DNA of 64,000 bases from Agrobacterium rosae (lineage in GTDB: Bacteria; Pseudomonadota; Alphaproteobacteria; Rhizobiales; Rhizobiaceae), in contig NZ_NXEJ01000010.1 of the NCBI RefSeq assembly GCF_002915175.1, positions 62,001 through 126,000 on the forward strand, written 5' to 3'. How positions within the stretch are numbered: the stretch's first letter is position 1; each line of letters begins with the position of its first letter. The position numbers and the translations under genes were made by a program. Under the pieces are notes generated by a model that was given only the letters and a program-made list of their open reading frames with translations, did not search any database and was not told the origin of the DNA. Shown piece after piece: positions 37,330 through 46,708 of this stretch.

Positions 37330-40300
37330 TTCGGCATCCAGACCCGAACCAACGACAGAAGCTTTTCAACGTCCAAGGGTTTGGCCATATAATCGTTTGC
37401 ACCAGCCTCGATGCATCGTTTTTGGTCGTCGGGCATAGCTTTCGCGGTTAGTGTAATAACGGGCAACTTTTTAAGCTGGGCGTTGGCGCGGATGTGACGG
37501 GTCGCGGTAAGGCCGTCCATGACTGGCATCATCACATCCATCAGAACCAGATCAATCTTAGCGTCCTGCCGATCCAATGAAAGTGTCAGTTTTTGCAGTG
37601 CCTCTTCCCCATTACGCGCGATTTCGACAAGCGCACCACGGGGCTCTAGAATATTCGTCAGGGCGTAGACGTTGCGAACGTCGTCTTCCACGATGAGGAT
37701 GCGTCGACCTTCAAGGAGCGCATCACGGCTGCGCGCTTTGCGGATCATGTTCTGCTGCTCGTCCGGTAACTCAGATACGACCTGATGAAGGAAAAGCGTT
37801 ACCTCATCAAGCAGACGCTCGGGGGACTTCGCACCCTTAATGATAATTGACTTGGAGTAGCGACGAAGTTTCTGCTCTTCGTCCGCGCTCAGCACGCGAC
37901 CAGTATAGACGATAACGGGCGGGAAGGAGTGCTCACTGTCCTGACTAATCGTTTCAAGAAGTGAGAATCCGGATGCATCCGGCAAGGACAGGTCGAGAAC
38001 CATGCAATCGAAAGTCCGACTTTTCAATTCCGCGAGGCAATCTGCAGCCGTTCCTACGCAAATTGTCTGCACCTCTGGAGAGCCAATGAGGCGAGCAACA
38101 GCATCTCGCTGTACCTCATTATCTTCGACAATAAGGACGCGTCGCACATTTTGCGAAATTCTTGCGTCAAGCGACTTCATCACATCAACCAGTTGATCGC
38201 GGTGGACTGGCTTTAAGGCGTATCCGATCGCTCCAAGAGATAGAGCACGCTCCGAATAGTCTTCCGCAGATACCATGTGGATCGGAATATGCCGTGTGCG
38301 AACGTCACGCTTCAAACGATCAAGAACAGATAATCCGGATTGATCTGGCAGCCCCACATCAAGCACAATTGCGCTCGGCATATACTGCGTTGCCAGTTCA
38401 AGTGCCTCATGAGCGGTGCCGGCAACCAGAGCCTGGAAATCGAGTTCACGCGCCAGGTCACGCAAGATCGAGGCAAATGACTGGTCATCCTCAACGATGA
38501 GGAGTTTGCGTGTCTTCTCTGTGGCGGTCTTGCGATCATCATCGACGATCCCGCGAGAAGCGCTTGTGATGGATGTTGGTGCAGGCGACACCGGTACAGG
38601 CGGAGTATTGTGCCTTACGCTCGTGTCGAGAGCGGCGGTAACAATGGAAGTGGCAGGAAGAGCCTGTTCAGCGTTAAACTTGTTCGGGACAATCAGAGTG
38701 AAGGTCGACCCCGATCCCGACTTACTCTCAAGATGGATCGTGCCGCCAAGAAGTCGGACGAGCTCTCGTGAAATGGATAGCCCGAGGCCGGTCCCACCGA
38801 ATTTACGACTGATCGTACTGTCGGCCTGATGGAACGCTTCAAAAATGCGGTTCTGCTGTTCCTCCGCGATACCGATACCCGTATCAGTGACGGAAATGGC
38901 AATTTGCTTAAAGCCGGTTGGACGGACCGTGAGCGAGACGTGACCCGCCTCGGTAAATTTGATGGCATTCGCAAGAAGGTTTTTCAAAACCTGTTCAAGG
39001 CGCTGAGGATCCGTCTCGATCAGCGGGACGACGTCGGGGGCTATGTCGATAGAGAAGCCGAGACCCTTGTTATCAGCAATTGGCGCGAACATACGCTGAA
39101 GCGTGTCTGCAGTGCGTTGGATAGAAACAGGTTCAGGTCTGATCTCGACATGGCCGGCTTCAATCTTGGAAAGATCGAGGATATCATTGATCAAGTTCAA
39201 CAGATCATTTCCGGAGGATTGAATTGTCTGGGCAAACTTGACCTGTTCGGCGCTCAGATTGTCATCAGGATTGTCTGCCAGGAGCTTGGCGAGGATGAGG
39301 GACGAGTTGAGCGGTGTGCGCAGCTCGTGAGACATATTAGCCAGGAAGTCCGACTTGTAACGGCTCGCCTGTTCGACCTCGGTCGCCTTCAACTGAATTG
39401 CGTCATTGGCTTTTTCCAAGCCGTCTCGCTGCCGTTCCAGTTCCTGCGCTTGTTCTTCCAATTGCGAGTTGGTCTGCTCAAGTTCCACCTGTTGCTGTTC
39501 CAGGCGCGCTTGCGACTCCTTAAGCGCTCTGCCCTGCTCTTCGAGTTCTTCGTTGGAGACTCGAAGCTCTTCGCCCTGAACCTGGAGCTCTTCGGTCTGA
39601 CGCTGCGTCTCATGCAACAGGGTTTGCAACTGCGTTCGAAACTCAGCCGACCGGATAGCCGTCCCAATTGTGTCTGACGCTTGCTCCAGCAGCTCCAGAA
39701 TATGGTCGCCCACGGGATGGAGAAAGCCCAGTTCAACGACGGCCGTTACCGAACCGTCAACGTTCGCTGGTGCGATGGCGAGGAAACTCGGCTTCCGTCT
39801 GCCCAGGCCGGAGCTAAAATTGATGTAACCATCCGGAAGCTCTCCAACGACAATAGGTCGCTGGTTCGTGAGAACATGCGCGAACAATCCGTCGTTTGCA
39901 CTTAGCCTCGAGTGAAGTGAGTTATCAACCGGAACCCCGAAGGACGACGTCCGCTCGAAGCCATGATGATCTTTCACAAACAGCACACCGGCCACTGCTC
40001 CAACATAATCGCTCAAATAGCGAAGAATGTTTTCGCCAACTTCGGCGGTGTTTTTGTCGCCTATGACCGCTTCACTCAAACCAAGCTGAGCTTGCTGTAA
40101 CCATTCTTGCCGGCGCCGAGCAATGGTTGCTCGACGCATTAGAAATCCGATAACTAAAGTGAGAACGATCCCCAGCAAACCTGTGCTGATAACTAAGGCA
40201 AAGGCTGTGGTATAGGCGCTGTGCATGGCGACGAGACGTTGCGCCCGCTCTTGGGTCTCTTCCGTACGCATGTCGCCGATTGTCGACCGTACGGCGTCCA

Positions 40301-40814
40301 TAGCAATCTTGCCGACGTCAGAATTCACTAAGGCAAGGGCCGCTTCTGTATTTCCATCACGTCTGAGTGCAATCGTCCGGGCGAGCTCATCAAGCTTTCT
40401 ATCGACATGGCTGCGCAACTCGCTCAAGCGTCTTTGCTGAACAAGGTTAGCTCCCACAAACAATTCGAGTTCTTTAAAGCGCGCTGTAAGCTGCGACCGA
40501 GCTCGTTCGTATGGCTCAAGATAGCGTTCATTGCCGGTCAAGAGATATCCGCGTTGACCAGTCTCGGCGTCTTGCACGTCCGACTGCAGAAGGTCGATCG
40601 CAACGATTACTTCATGCGTTTGCACCACTCGTGCATTGTTTTCGCGAAGCGATCGGGTGGTCTGAAGGGAAGCGACAGTGCTTACCACAAAAAACAACAG
40701 TGCTCCGACCAGACCGATCAGTATCGGAGTATCGAGACCAAAACCTTTTGTGGGTCGGACTGCTGCGTCTTTTCTGTGCATTTTGGGGCCCTTGATTAGA
40801 CTGCTAGCCTTCAT
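37326..40814 (-). CDS. CHASE3-GAF hybrid histidine kinase with three receiver domains
   Basis: 1162 residues from ATG 40814 (a TTG lies three codons upstream). Order: membrane helix (about 30-50), CHASE3 periplasmic domain (about 60-195, ETGQRGYLLTGNERYLEPYE), second helix (200-225), GAF-like domain (245-385), long Glu/Gln-rich coiled coil (395-490), HisKA (FLANMSHELRTPLNSSLILA), HATPase (FGGTGLGLSISRELVRLLGG), then three receivers (DVGLPDQSG, DLSLPDASG, DVMMPVMDG). It senses an external or membrane signal and feeds a phosphorelay. It is first of four overlapping genes. Confidence 0.93.
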   Translation of the reverse strand: MKASSLIKGPKMHRKDAAVRPTKGFGLDTPILIGLVGALLFFVVSTVASLQTTRSLRENNARVVQTHEVIVAIDLLQSDVQDAETGQRGYLLTGNERYLEPYERARSQLTARFKELELFVGANLVQQRRLSELRSHVDRKLDELARTIALRRDGNTEAALALVNSDVGKIAMDAVRSTIGDMRTEETQERAQRLVAMHSAYTTAFALVISTGLLGIVLTLVIGFLMRRATIARRRQEWLQQAQLGLSEAVIGDKNTAEVGENILRYLSDYVGAVAGVLFVKDHHGFERTSSFGVPVDNSLHSRLSANDGLFAHVLTNQRPIVVGELPDGYINFSSGLGRRKPSFLAIAPANVDGSVTAVVELGFLHPVGDHILELLEQASDTIGTAIRSAEFRTQLQTLLHETQRQTEELQVQGEELRVSNEELEEQGRALKESQARLEQQQVELEQTNSQLEEQAQELERQRDGLEKANDAIQLKATEVEQASRYKSDFLANMSHELRTPLNSSLILAKLLADNPDDNLSAEQVKFAQTIQSSGNDLLNLINDILDLSKIEAGHVEIRPEPVSIQRTADTLQRMFAPIADNKGLGFSIDIAPDVVPLIETDPQRLEQVLKNLLANAIKFTEAGHVSLTVRPTGFKQIAISVTDTGIGIAEEQQNRIFEAFHQADSTISRKFGGTGLGLSISRELVRLLGGTIHLESKSGSGSTFTLIVPNKFNAEQALPATSIVTAALDTSVRHNTPPVPVSPAPTSITSASRGIVDDDRKTATEKTRKLLIVEDDQSFASILRDLARELDFQALVAGTAHEALELATQYMPSAIVLDVGLPDQSGLSVLDRLKRDVRTRHIPIHMVSAEDYSERALSLGAIGYALKPVHRDQLVDVMKSLDARISQNVRRVLIVEDNEVQRDAVARLIGSPEVQTICVGTAADCLAELKSRTFDCMVLDLSLPDASGFSLLETISQDSEHSFPPVIVYTGRVLSADEEQKLRRYSKSIIIKGAKSPERLLDEVTLFLHQVVSELPDEQQNMIRKARSRDALLEGRRILIVEDDVRNVYALTNILEPRGALVEIARNGEEALQKLTLSLDRQDAKIDLVLMDVMMPVMDGLTATRHIRANAQLKKLPVITLTAKAMPDDQKRCIEAGANDYMAKPLDVEKLLSLVRVWMPK

Positions 40815-41021
40815 ATTGCCCAACGCTAGATGTCAATATGAGAACTGCCGAAAATATCTCAAAGTGTCGATATCAGCATCGTCGCACACCTCCTGCTTCT
40901 GTTTTATCGCGGTCGTCGGCGTGGTTGAGGAACTTCTGAAGATTTATCTTCGACCGCCCTGCATCGGAATGTCTGTTGGAGCGTTTGCACCGATCGCAAC
41001 CTGTAGATCTCGGACAACGTC

Positions 41022-41999
41022 ATGAATTCCTTCAAATTTCTTTTGCTTATGTCCAGTGTGGGGCTCTCGTTTCCCGGTTCGGCGGCCGCAATCGATGCAC
41101 TATCCATTAATACGTCTGTGATCTCATCTCTTGCGGACACACCACCGAGCGAACAACAGACCGAACCCAATCCAGCTGTGGTGCACCTTCAAGTTCTTCT
41201 GGATCGCGCTGGATCGTCCCCCGGGGTTATTGACGGCTATTTGGGTGACAATCTGAGCAAGGCAATTGCCGGTTTCGAAGCACTGCAGCAGCTTCCGGTC
41301 GATGGCAGGCTTGACGCAGACGTTATAGCCAAACTTGTCGACAACGGTCCCGCCGTTCAACCTTACGAAATCAGTGAAGAGGACAGACAGGGCATCGTTG
41401 ACAGAATACCGAAGGACTATGCTGAACAGGCCAAAATGACCGGTCTGGGCTACACAAGCATTATGGAAAAGCTGGCCGAACGGTTTCACATGCACGTCGG
41501 CCTTATTAAGGCGCTCAATCCAGCAGCAGCGTTCAAGCCGGGCGAAACCATTGCCGTGACAATGCCCGGCGACAACAAAAGCGGATCAGTCAAACGCATA
41601 GAGGTCCACCGGAAAGCTGGACAGGCATACGCTTTTGCCGAAGATGGTTCGTTGCTATCGGTTTACCCTGCTACCATCGGCAGCGAAGAGTCTCCCTCGC
41701 CAACTGGAACGCACAAGGTGAAAGGCGTGTCGCGCATGCCCACCTACACATATAATCCAAAAATTAATTTTCAGCAGGGTAAAAACAAGGACATTCTCAA
41801 GTTACCAAGCGGTCCAAACGGACCCGTTGGGACCGTGTGGATTGATCTTACAGAGCCGACTTATGGAATCCACGGCGCACCCGAACCGGAGCTGGTTGGA
41901 AAAGTTGGGTCACATGGCTGTGTTCGATTGGCGAACTGGGACGTGGAAGAGCTCGGCGCAATGATCAAGCCAGGGGTTGTGGTGAATTTTATCGACTGA
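41022..41999 (+). CDS. secreted L,D-transpeptidase (YkuD) with peptidoglycan-binding domain
   Basis: 325 residues. A signal peptide (about 1-22, ending GSAAA) is followed by a PG_binding_1-like domain (LQVLLDRAGSSPGVIDGYLG), a LysM-like region, and the YkuD domain. The YkuD active site is visible: HGAPEPELVGKVGSHGCVRL with the catalytic cysteine in SHGCVRL. Such enzymes make 3-3 peptidoglycan crosslinks or attach outer membrane proteins to the wall, a major feature in Rhizobiaceae. It is divergent from the hybrid kinase. Confidence 0.9.
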   Translation: MNSFKFLLLMSSVGLSFPGSAAAIDALSINTSVISSLADTPPSEQQTEPNPAVVHLQVLLDRAGSSPGVIDGYLGDNLSKAIAGFEALQQLPVDGRLDADVIAKLVDNGPAVQPYEISEEDRQGIVDRIPKDYAEQAKMTGLGYTSIMEKLAERFHMHVGLIKALNPAAAFKPGETIAVTMPGDNKSGSVKRIEVHRKAGQAYAFAEDGSLLSVYPATIGSEESPSPTGTHKVKGVSRMPTYTYNPKINFQQGKNKDILKLPSGPNGPVGTVWIDLTEPTYGIHGAPEPELVGKVGSHGCVRLANWDVEELGAMIKPGVVVNFID

Positions 42000-42195
42000 T
42001 GGCCTGTTTCTTCAAGTCCAACGCCTTGAAGGTAATTGAACGGAAGGCAAGTCGATTGCGATTTTCTAGAACATGGAATAGCGCAGGTATACTAAGAGCT
42101 TAAGTTTTGTGGCCAACAGCAAAAACGATGCTCGTTTGATCGATAAAGGCTTGACTGCAATTGATCACGGCATTCCAATCGGTGACGACGAGCGG

Positions 42196-43233
42196 TTACG
42201 CTTTGAAAAAATGTACCGCTCCCCTAACCGAAATAGAGACGCTATCGCCGAGATTGAGGCCTTCATTGGAGGGAATATTGACGTAGAAAGACGATCCGCC
42301 ACTATGGAGAGTGATCTTTGCAGCGAAAGCTGGCCCGCAGAAGCTCATTTCATCGACCGTGCCCGAAGGCTGACTACTGCTGGGGGTTCTTGCTAAGACG
42401 ATCTGTTCGGGGCGGATCATGACCTGGGCATGGCCGCGATATAGGGGGTCATCGACGGGCAGCCGGCCAAGTGCACTGTCAGCATAGCCCCCTGAAACCT
42501 CCGCTGGCAGAACAATCGCTTCGCCCAAGAAGTTTGCCGTCACAGGATCTACCGGATGAGCATAAAGCTGCTGAGGCGAGCCGACCTGAGCAAAAATGCC
42601 ATTTCGCATCACTACAAGCTGTTCGGCAAATGCAAATGCTTCTGCCTGATCATGCGTGACGAGGATGGTCGGAATACCCGCAGCAGACAGCACGTCTGTT
42701 ACAGCCTTTCGGGTTGCGACCCTCAAGCCGGTATCGAGCGCCGAAAACGGTTCATCCAGCAGCATCAAACGCGGCTTTCGCGCCAATGCGCGGGCCAGCG
42801 CCACGCGTTGTTGCTGGCCGCCCGAGAGCTGATCGGGTTTGCGCGAGAGCATGGCGCGATCAAGCCCGACCATGTCCATCAACTCAGCCGCCTTGCCATG
42901 TCTGACCGCACGTTCGGCATTAACGCCGAAGCCGATATTGTCTGCCACAGAGAGATGTGGAAACAGACAGCCGTCTTGCGCCACGATGCCAATATTTCGG
43001 CGATGCGCTGGAACCTGATGGCCATCACCGGCGATCATCTCGCCACCAAGCGTTATCGTTCCCGAATCCGGGACATCAAAACCGGCCACAAGCCGCAGTA
43101 ACGTGGTTTTTCCACATCCAGACGGGCCAACGATGGCGGTGCGGCTGCCCGCCTCGACAAAAAGATCGACGCCATCCAGCGCGACCACCGAGCCATAGGA
43201 TTTGCCGACGGCGTGAAGCTTCAGAAATGTCAT
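42196..43233 (-). CDS. fbpC: ferric iron ABC transporter ATPase, FbpC type
   Basis: 345 residues from ATG 43233, overlapping the fbpB stop (ATGA); the open frame upstream is the permease gene's other frame. Walker [18 protein letters not shown], signature [16 protein letters not shown], Walker [13 protein letters not shown], and a C-terminal TOBE-like segment ([14 protein letters not shown]). It energises uptake of ferric iron from the periplasm together with FbpA and FbpB. Confidence 0.9.
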   Translation of the reverse strand: MTFLKLHAVGKSYGSVVALDGVDLFVEAGSRTAIVGPSGCGKTTLLRLVAGFDVPDSGTITLGGEMIAGDGHQVPAHRRNIGIVAQDGCLFPHLSVADNIGFGVNAERAVRHGKAAELMDMVGLDRAMLSRKPDQLSGGQQQRVALARALARKPRLMLLDEPFSALDTGLRVATRKAVTDVLSAAGIPTILVTHDQAEAFAFAEQLVVMRNGIFAQVGSPQQLYAHPVDPVTANFLGEAIVLPAEVSGGYADSALGRLPVDDPLYRGHAQVMIRPEQIVLARTPSSSQPSGTVDEMSFCGPAFAAKITLHSGGSSFYVNIPSNEGLNLGDSVSISVRGAVHFFKA

Positions 43234-44798
43234 CGACCGGAAATCTTTCTGGATTGGTTGTGCAGCAGAAATGTCATCGGCAGAGAAAAAAGCACCATTA
43301 GCGAGGCATAGGGAGCTGCACCGGCATAATCGATTTCGTTTGTCATTGCCCAAAAAGCCATGGCGAGTGTGCGGGTGCCATTCGGTGCCAGCATTTGAGC
43401 CGCCGTCAACTCGTTCATGATGCCGAGAGCAGCAAGCGCCGCGCCTGCCGCTGCACCCGGTGCGGCAAGCCGTACCGTTGTGGACCAAAGCGCACGCGTT
43501 GGCGACCGGCCAAGACTAGCCGCAGCCTGTTCCAGTTCAACGGGCACCTTCGTTATTCCTGCGCGAAGGCTGACCAGCGCACGAGGTAGAAACATGACGA
43601 CATAGGCGAGAACGATAGTGGAAACGGTTTGATAAAGTGGCAAAATAACCCTGACCGTCACCGTTACCAGCGCCAGCGCGACGACCACGCCCGGCATGGA
43701 GCTTGCCAGATAATAACATTTCTCCAGCAGACCGGAGGCGCGCGTCGGGCGACGGACGGAAAGCCATGCAATCGGCACGGCAGCCGCAGTGACAACGATG
43801 CCACCGATCAAGCAAATCTCCATCGTCTGCCAGAGTGCCAGACCAATTGTACCAACCTTCCACACGCCTGCCCCACCAGCAATGAGCCAATGCCCAAGCG
43901 TCAGAGCCGGAACGCCGAGCGAGAATGCGGAAACGGTTATGATCATGGCAAAAGCCGGATATTTCCATCGGCCCAGCGGAACAGTGCGGTTGCGGGCTGA
44001 GACACCCGAACCCACGCGCGCACTGCGGCCCTTACCGCGCAATCTGGCTTCGAGGTACAGAAGCAAAATGCAGCAGAAGACAAGGACGACCGCCAGCATG
44101 TTTGCCGCAGCCCCGCTATAGGTCGACTGGAACTGATCCATGATCGCGGTCGTGAACGTATCAAAGCGGATCATGGCATAGAGCCCGTATTCGGCAAGCA
44201 AATGAAGGCCAACGAGAAGCGCTCCGCCACAGATTGCCAGACGCAATTGCGGCAACACGACACGGCGAAATACCGCAAAGCGGCTCAACCCCAACGATTC
44301 CGCGCAATCTTCAAGCGCTGGATCCAGCAATCGGGTCGCTGCCGATACGGGCAGATATATAAAAGGAAAATAGGCTACGACAGATATTGCGATGCCTGCA
44401 GGCAAACCATTGAAGCCCGGCCACAAACCGATCCAGGCATAGGAATGCACAAACGCCGGCACCGCCAGCGGCGCAATGGCCAGCCACGACACCAGCCGGG
44501 CACCGGGAAGATCGGTCCGTTCCGTCAACCAGGCCAGCGTCACCGACAGTATGATGCAAATGGGAACGGTAAAGAGGATCAGCAGGACCGTATTGACCAT
44601 AAGATCACCGACGCGGGCACGGAAAATCAAGTGTGATGCCGCTTTCCAACCGGTTTCGATGCCTGCCCATAACACAAAGCAAAACGGCAGAAGCGCAAGA
44701 AACGCAACCACGATTGCGATCAGGATTGTCCATGGCACCTCGACCACCAGACCGGGTCTGGAGATGGAGAATTGACCGGTTTCCACGACAGATTTCAT
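43230..44798 (-). CDS. fbpB: ferric iron ABC transporter permease, FbpB type
   Basis: 522 residues with about 12 membrane segments in two homologous halves, each with an EAA-type loop ([20 protein letters not shown] in the first half, [20 protein letters not shown] in the second). That fused double permease is the FbpB/SfuB arrangement. The gene follows fbpA after 65 bases containing a perfect hairpin. Confidence 0.92.
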   Translation of the reverse strand: MKSVVETGQFSISRPGLVVEVPWTILIAIVVAFLALLPFCFVLWAGIETGWKAASHLIFRARVGDLMVNTVLLILFTVPICIILSVTLAWLTERTDLPGARLVSWLAIAPLAVPAFVHSYAWIGLWPGFNGLPAGIAISVVAYFPFIYLPVSAATRLLDPALEDCAESLGLSRFAVFRRVVLPQLRLAICGGALLVGLHLLAEYGLYAMIRFDTFTTAIMDQFQSTYSGAAANMLAVVLVFCCILLLYLEARLRGKGRSARVGSGVSARNRTVPLGRWKYPAFAMIITVSAFSLGVPALTLGHWLIAGGAGVWKVGTIGLALWQTMEICLIGGIVVTAAAVPIAWLSVRRPTRASGLLEKCYYLASSMPGVVVALALVTVTVRVILPLYQTVSTIVLAYVVMFLPRALVSLRAGITKVPVELEQAAASLGRSPTRALWSTTVRLAAPGAAAGAALAALGIMNELTAAQMLAPNGTRTLAMAFWAMTNEIDYAGAAPYASLMVLFSLPMTFLLHNQSRKISGR

Positions 44799-44816
44799 TC
44801 GGGCCTCGAAATCGAA

Positions 44817-44845
44817 AAGTCATCGCAGGCAAGCTGCGATGACTT
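44817..44845 (-). promoter_or_regulatory. hairpin between fbpA and fbpB
   Basis: A perfect 11-bp inverted repeat (AAGTCATCGCA, seven-base loop, TGCGATGACTT) with a short T run on the minus-strand side. It would protect or partly terminate the fbpA message, giving more binding protein than permease. Confidence 0.6.
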
Positions 44846-44863
44846 CTGTCTGACAGTAATGAT

Positions 44864-45877
44864 TTAGAGCAGGCCAGCCGCCGTCATCAGATCGGTGACT
44901 TTGGCATTGTTGAGCGTGGAAGGCTCAACCTTTGGTGCCTGGAGATCGGCGATTGGCACCAGTGCCTTGTTGGAAGCTTCGCCATTTCCCACGGCATACT
45001 CGAAGGAATCTCCCTCACGCAGGATTGTCTGGCCACCCTTGCCGGTAACCCACTTCAGGAAGGCCTGAGCCTGTTCCTTGTGCTTGGAAGACGCAAGCAC
45101 GCCACCGCCCGACGTGGAGAGAAAAGCACCCGGGTCCTGATTTTTGAAGTAGTGCAGCGCGACGTTCTTGCTATTTTCACCCGTCTTCGCCTGATCACCG
45201 AAATAGTAATAATGATAGATCAAGGCGCCTTCGACTTCACCGGCATTGACAGCCTTCATGGCTGTAGAATTACCGCGATAGGCCTTGAAGTTTTCCTTCA
45301 TGCCTTTCAGCCATGTCGTGGCTTCAGCCTCACCCTTTAGCTGTACCAGCGCGCCAATGATGGCTTGGAAATCAGCACCCGTTGGAGATGCGGCCCAACG
45401 ACCTTTCCATTCCGGCTTTGCAAGGTCGAGCATCGACTTCGGCAATTTGTCTTCTGTCAGCTTTGTGTTGTCATAGGCAAATACGGTTGAACGGGCTGCA
45501 ATGCCAACCCAATGACCGTTCGCAGGGCGGAACTGCTCAGGAACCTGATCCAGTGTTTCCTTGGCAACGGGCTCGAAGAGACCTTCGCTTTCCACCAGCG
45601 CCATCGCCGGAGAGTTTTCTGTCAGGAACGCATCGGCCGGAGAATTGGCACCTTCCTGAACGATCTGGTTGGCAAACTCCATGTCGCTGCCCTTGCGGAG
45701 CGTGACCTTGATACCTGTTTCCTTCGTGAAGGCTTCTGCCCAGGCGTTACCCAATCCTTCGTGTTGCGCGTTATAGACGACAATGCCATCGGTATCCTGC
45801 GCACGCGCTACGCCAGCAAGGCCCGTCGCGGCAAGCGCAGCCGCAATCAAAAGGTGTTTTCCAGATCGTTTAGTCAC
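44864..45877 (-). CDS. fbpA: periplasmic ferric iron-binding protein, FbpA type
   Basis: 337 residues from a GTG start at 45877 with RBS GGGAGA. The signal peptide ends near residue 26 (ATGLAGVARAQ). The mature part begins DTDGIVVYNAQHEGLGNAWA, the FbpA/AfuA pattern, and has the Tyr-rich ligand segment ALIYHYYYFGDQ. It binds Fe3+ in the periplasm and delivers it to FbpBC. First gene of the operon; the 180 bases upstream should hold an iron-responsive promoter. Confidence 0.9.
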   Translation of the reverse strand: MTKRSGKHLLIAAALAATGLAGVARAQDTDGIVVYNAQHEGLGNAWAEAFTKETGIKVTLRKGSDMEFANQIVQEGANSPADAFLTENSPAMALVESEGLFEPVAKETLDQVPEQFRPANGHWVGIAARSTVFAYDNTKLTEDKLPKSMLDLAKPEWKGRWAASPTGADFQAIIGALVQLKGEAEATTWLKGMKENFKAYRGNSTAMKAVNAGEVEGALIYHYYYFGDQAKTGENSKNVALHYFKNQDPGAFLSTSGGGVLASSKHKEQAQAFLKWVTGKGGQTILREGDSFEYAVGNGEASNKALVPIADLQAPKVEPSTLNNAKVTDLMTAAGLL

Positions 45878-46063
45878 GTCGTTCTCCCGATCAAAACAGG
45901 CCGCTGCGGACCCTATTTCCCGTGCAATTTGTGTATCCGAATGCGCGAATGAAACGCGCTTAAAACTATTCGGATAAACTCCACTTATACCCGTGGATGG
46001 TTTCGGGCCATGGGGACTAAAGTCCCTATCAGGAGAATGGGACGGGAACCGATTATTCGAGGA

Positions 46064-46708
46064 TCAGCCTTTTGATCGCGCTTCGCGCAGGTAGATGGCA
46101 GCCTCGGTCCTATTGCGCAATTTCAGCTTCTGGAGGATGCGGGTCATGTTGTGCTTGATGGTTTTTTCCTGAAGGCTCAGCAGCCGAGCGATTTCCTTAT
46201 TGCTATTGCCCGCTGCAACAAGCTCAAGAATTTGCTCTTCGCGGGGTGTCAGGGTGGCAAGGACTTGCGCCGGATGGTTGACGGTTTTCAGTCCGGCCAT
46301 AACGTTTCGCGTCGAAGATGACGCCCCACAACCATCATCAGCTGCAACGGTCGAAATGACGTTCACAAGCTCGGATACGCCAACCCCTTTGAGCACATAA
46401 CCCTTTGCTCCCTCAGCAAGAGCTTGCGCGATATCGGAATCGTGTCCCGAAGCGGTCAGCACAATCACCGAAGCCGCAGCGTCCCGGCGCAGAATGACGC
46501 GCAATGCCGAGTGTCCGCCACCCGGCATGGACAAATCCAACAACATGATATCAGGGCGGTGTTGGTCGAATAATGAAATTGCATCGGCGGCGCTGGCACC
46601 TTCGCCAACCACTTCGAAACCCGGCTCATCTTCCAGACTACGGGACAGACCACTTCGAAAGATGGGGTGATCGTCGACAATAACGATTCTGATCACATGC
46701 GGTCTCAT
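46064..46708 (-). CDS. NarL/LuxR-type response regulator
   Basis: 214 residues. Receiver domain with phospho-acceptor Asp in DIMLLDLSMPGGG (about residue 56) and conserved Lys in GAKGYVLKGVG. C-terminal LuxR-type helix-turn-helix, LTPREEQILELVAAGNSNKE, with SLQEKTIKHNMTRILQKLKL as the recognition part. It overlaps the stop of the kinase gene (ATGA). The pair lies just upstream of fbpA on the same strand and may regulate it. Confidence 0.92.
   Translation of the reverse strand: MRPHVIRIVIVDDHPIFRSGLSRSLEDEPGFEVVGEGASAADAISLFDQHRPDIMLLDLSMPGGGHSALRVILRRDAAASVIVLTASGHDSDIAQALAEGAKGYVLKGVGVSELVNVISTVAADDGCGASSSTRNVMAGLKTVNHPAQVLATLTPREEQILELVAAGNSNKEIARLLSLQEKTIKHNMTRILQKLKLRNRTEAAIYLREARSKG

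Noticed and set aside
42109-42396. Plus-strand open frame overlapping the 3' end of fbpC
   Set aside because: Most of it is antisense to fbpC, which has full ATPase motifs; only the first 87 bases lie outside and there is no clear RBS.
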